64,000 nt of DNA from VRUE01 sp963762205 (GTDB lineage Bacteria; Actinomycetota; Thermoleophilia; Solirubrobacterales; 70-9). A model generated the notes under the pieces. That model searched no databases and was not told where the DNA came from. It saw only the letters and a program-made list of their open reading frames with translations. Where the stretch lies: assembly GCA_963762205.1 (NCBI GenBank), contig CAVXJZ010000003.1:186001-250000 (forward strand), read 5' to 3'. Position 1 is the first letter of the stretch. Each line of letters begins with the position of its first letter. Positions 63,201 to 64,000 of this stretch are shown piece by piece. Made by a program: the position numbers and the translations under genes.

Positions 63201-64000
63201 TTGGCGACATCCCGGACGCGAGCGTCCACAAGTTCGACTCGACGGGTGAACCCGACGGTGGTTTCGCCGGCGGCGGGGAAATCAGCGGGCTGTGGGGAGA
63301 TGGCCTCGGGTTCTTTGGAGACCCAGCACCGACCTCGATCGCCGTCGACAACAACCCGAGCGACGCCAACCACAGAGACCTGTTCGTCCTCGACACCGAA
63401 ATGACCAGCGAAGCGTCCAAGATCAAACGATATTCGTCGACGGGCGCCCTGGAGGCCACGATTGAACCGTTCTTCGCGAGCGACTTCTCCACCGCATCGC
63501 GCTGGATCCGATGAACGGCAACATCTATGCGGCCGCATAAACAGCGGATTGGTCTTACGTATTCGAAGCGGGAGCAAGTGGCCCGGCTTTCCCATCGCGT
63601 TCATCGCCGTCGGCTCGAGTGCGTCTCGGAATTGCCGTCGACTCCATCACAAATCTGTATGTGCCAGTGGCGGCGCCGATGAAGATCTATGACTCGACCT
63701 CCGGCGGGACCGTTCGGAACGCTCGAATCGGGTCCGGCAAGGGAGTATCGGTGGACGCGGGGTCATTCGCCGATCCCGCTGACGACCACGTCTATGTCGA
63801 CAAGGGATCGGGTAATCGAGTTTGATGCCGAATATCACGAAAGTCGGGCCGGTAGGCACCGAAATCCTCTCCGGTTCTGTGAGCCTTGCCGTCGACTCTG
63901 GAAATTGTCGTTCGGACCTCGTCGTCCGGAAGGAAAGGTCGCCGCCTTCGGCCTGCCCGCGACACCGGCCAGCAGCGCGTACGACAACCCGGTCGTCATA
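60246..64000 (+). CDS. Giant exported protein, family A type 2 (A6), 3' partial and frame-broken
   Basis: ATG 60246 lies 3 nt after the B5 stop, with GGGGAGG upstream; ATG 60285 is an alternative. The signal peptide ends APAARA. NHL repeats follow (FGSTGSQSGQFLSPYSTAV, YVADAGNQRIQRS), then one fibronectin-III-like module (HIEYGLEPCSANP...YYYRVVATNIAG) and the type-2 signature QQTGAAFLLDCRAYELVSA. The propeller-like half (ELDISADGSRIIVATLVG, DGTKAFFTSRDKLTGDD) is next. From about 61935 the frame changes at least seven times (for example near 62065, 62155, 62400, 62925, 63000, 63510 and 63610). The window ends before the DECHG motif. In the repeated order the following gene should be a type-2 B protein. 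Confidence 0.72.

Overview
The window is high-GC DNA with dense, often overlapping genes, many GTG starts and many TetR-type regulators. Gene content suggests an actinomycetote, most likely of the Thermoleophilia/Solirubrobacterales type. That placement is an inference, because no rRNA or marker gene is present. No tRNA, rRNA, insertion sequence, prophage or CRISPR array was recognised.

Three stretches (2-13949, 17241-34538 and 51343-64000) carry one repeated arrangement of very large exported proteins. Family A proteins are about 900-2020 residues. They have a signal peptide, NHL/beta-propeller repeats and fibronectin-III-like or Ig-like modules, then a second propeller-like half, a conserved Cys...DECHG motif and a Lys/His/Arg-rich tail. 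Family B proteins are about 900-1000 residues. They have a signal peptide, a conserved beta-rich architecture with conserved cysteines, and also end in a Cys motif plus a basic tail. Each family has two subtypes, and the order is always A-type1, B-type1, A-type2, B-type2. Each A is coupled to its B by an ATGA, GTGA, TGATG or short overlap. Cassette 2 continues by a GTGA overlap into an MMPL transporter. Cassette 1 is cut at the left edge of the window and cassette 3 at the right edge.

The DNA between cassettes 1 and 2 (13950-17240) holds a strong terminator, a TetR gene, a protein with only a TetR ligand-binding-like domain, and a divergent tandem-TetR gene with two HTH domains. An intact homologue of that tandem TetR (49393-50769) lies just upstream of cassette 3. 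Five near-identical extended -10 promoters (14113, 17031, 36022, 36629, 50882) sit in front of the TetR gene, cassettes 2 and 3, a second HTH-less TetR-like gene, and a probable small RNA. Cassettes 2 and 3 also share a conserved GC-rich 5' leader. Together these suggest a regulon in which TetR-like proteins control the cassettes.

The middle (34592-49124) is more ordinary: small secreted proteins, a TetR, an amidase, an NTF2-like protein, a LapA-domain protein, a secreted zinc-metalloprotease-like protein, a VapBC-like pair, an ArsP-type permease, a LuxR/TPR regulator, an alpha/beta-hydrolase lacking its nucleophile serine, an NmrA-like protein and a membrane-anchored redoxin.

Many genes (B2, the 15-kb regulators, A3, B3, A4, B4, the metalloprotease, the hydrolase and A6) read correctly only if the frame is changed several times. 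Protein similarity continues across every break, so base-level assembly or sequencing errors are more likely than gene decay. These genes are annotated over their whole inferred span.
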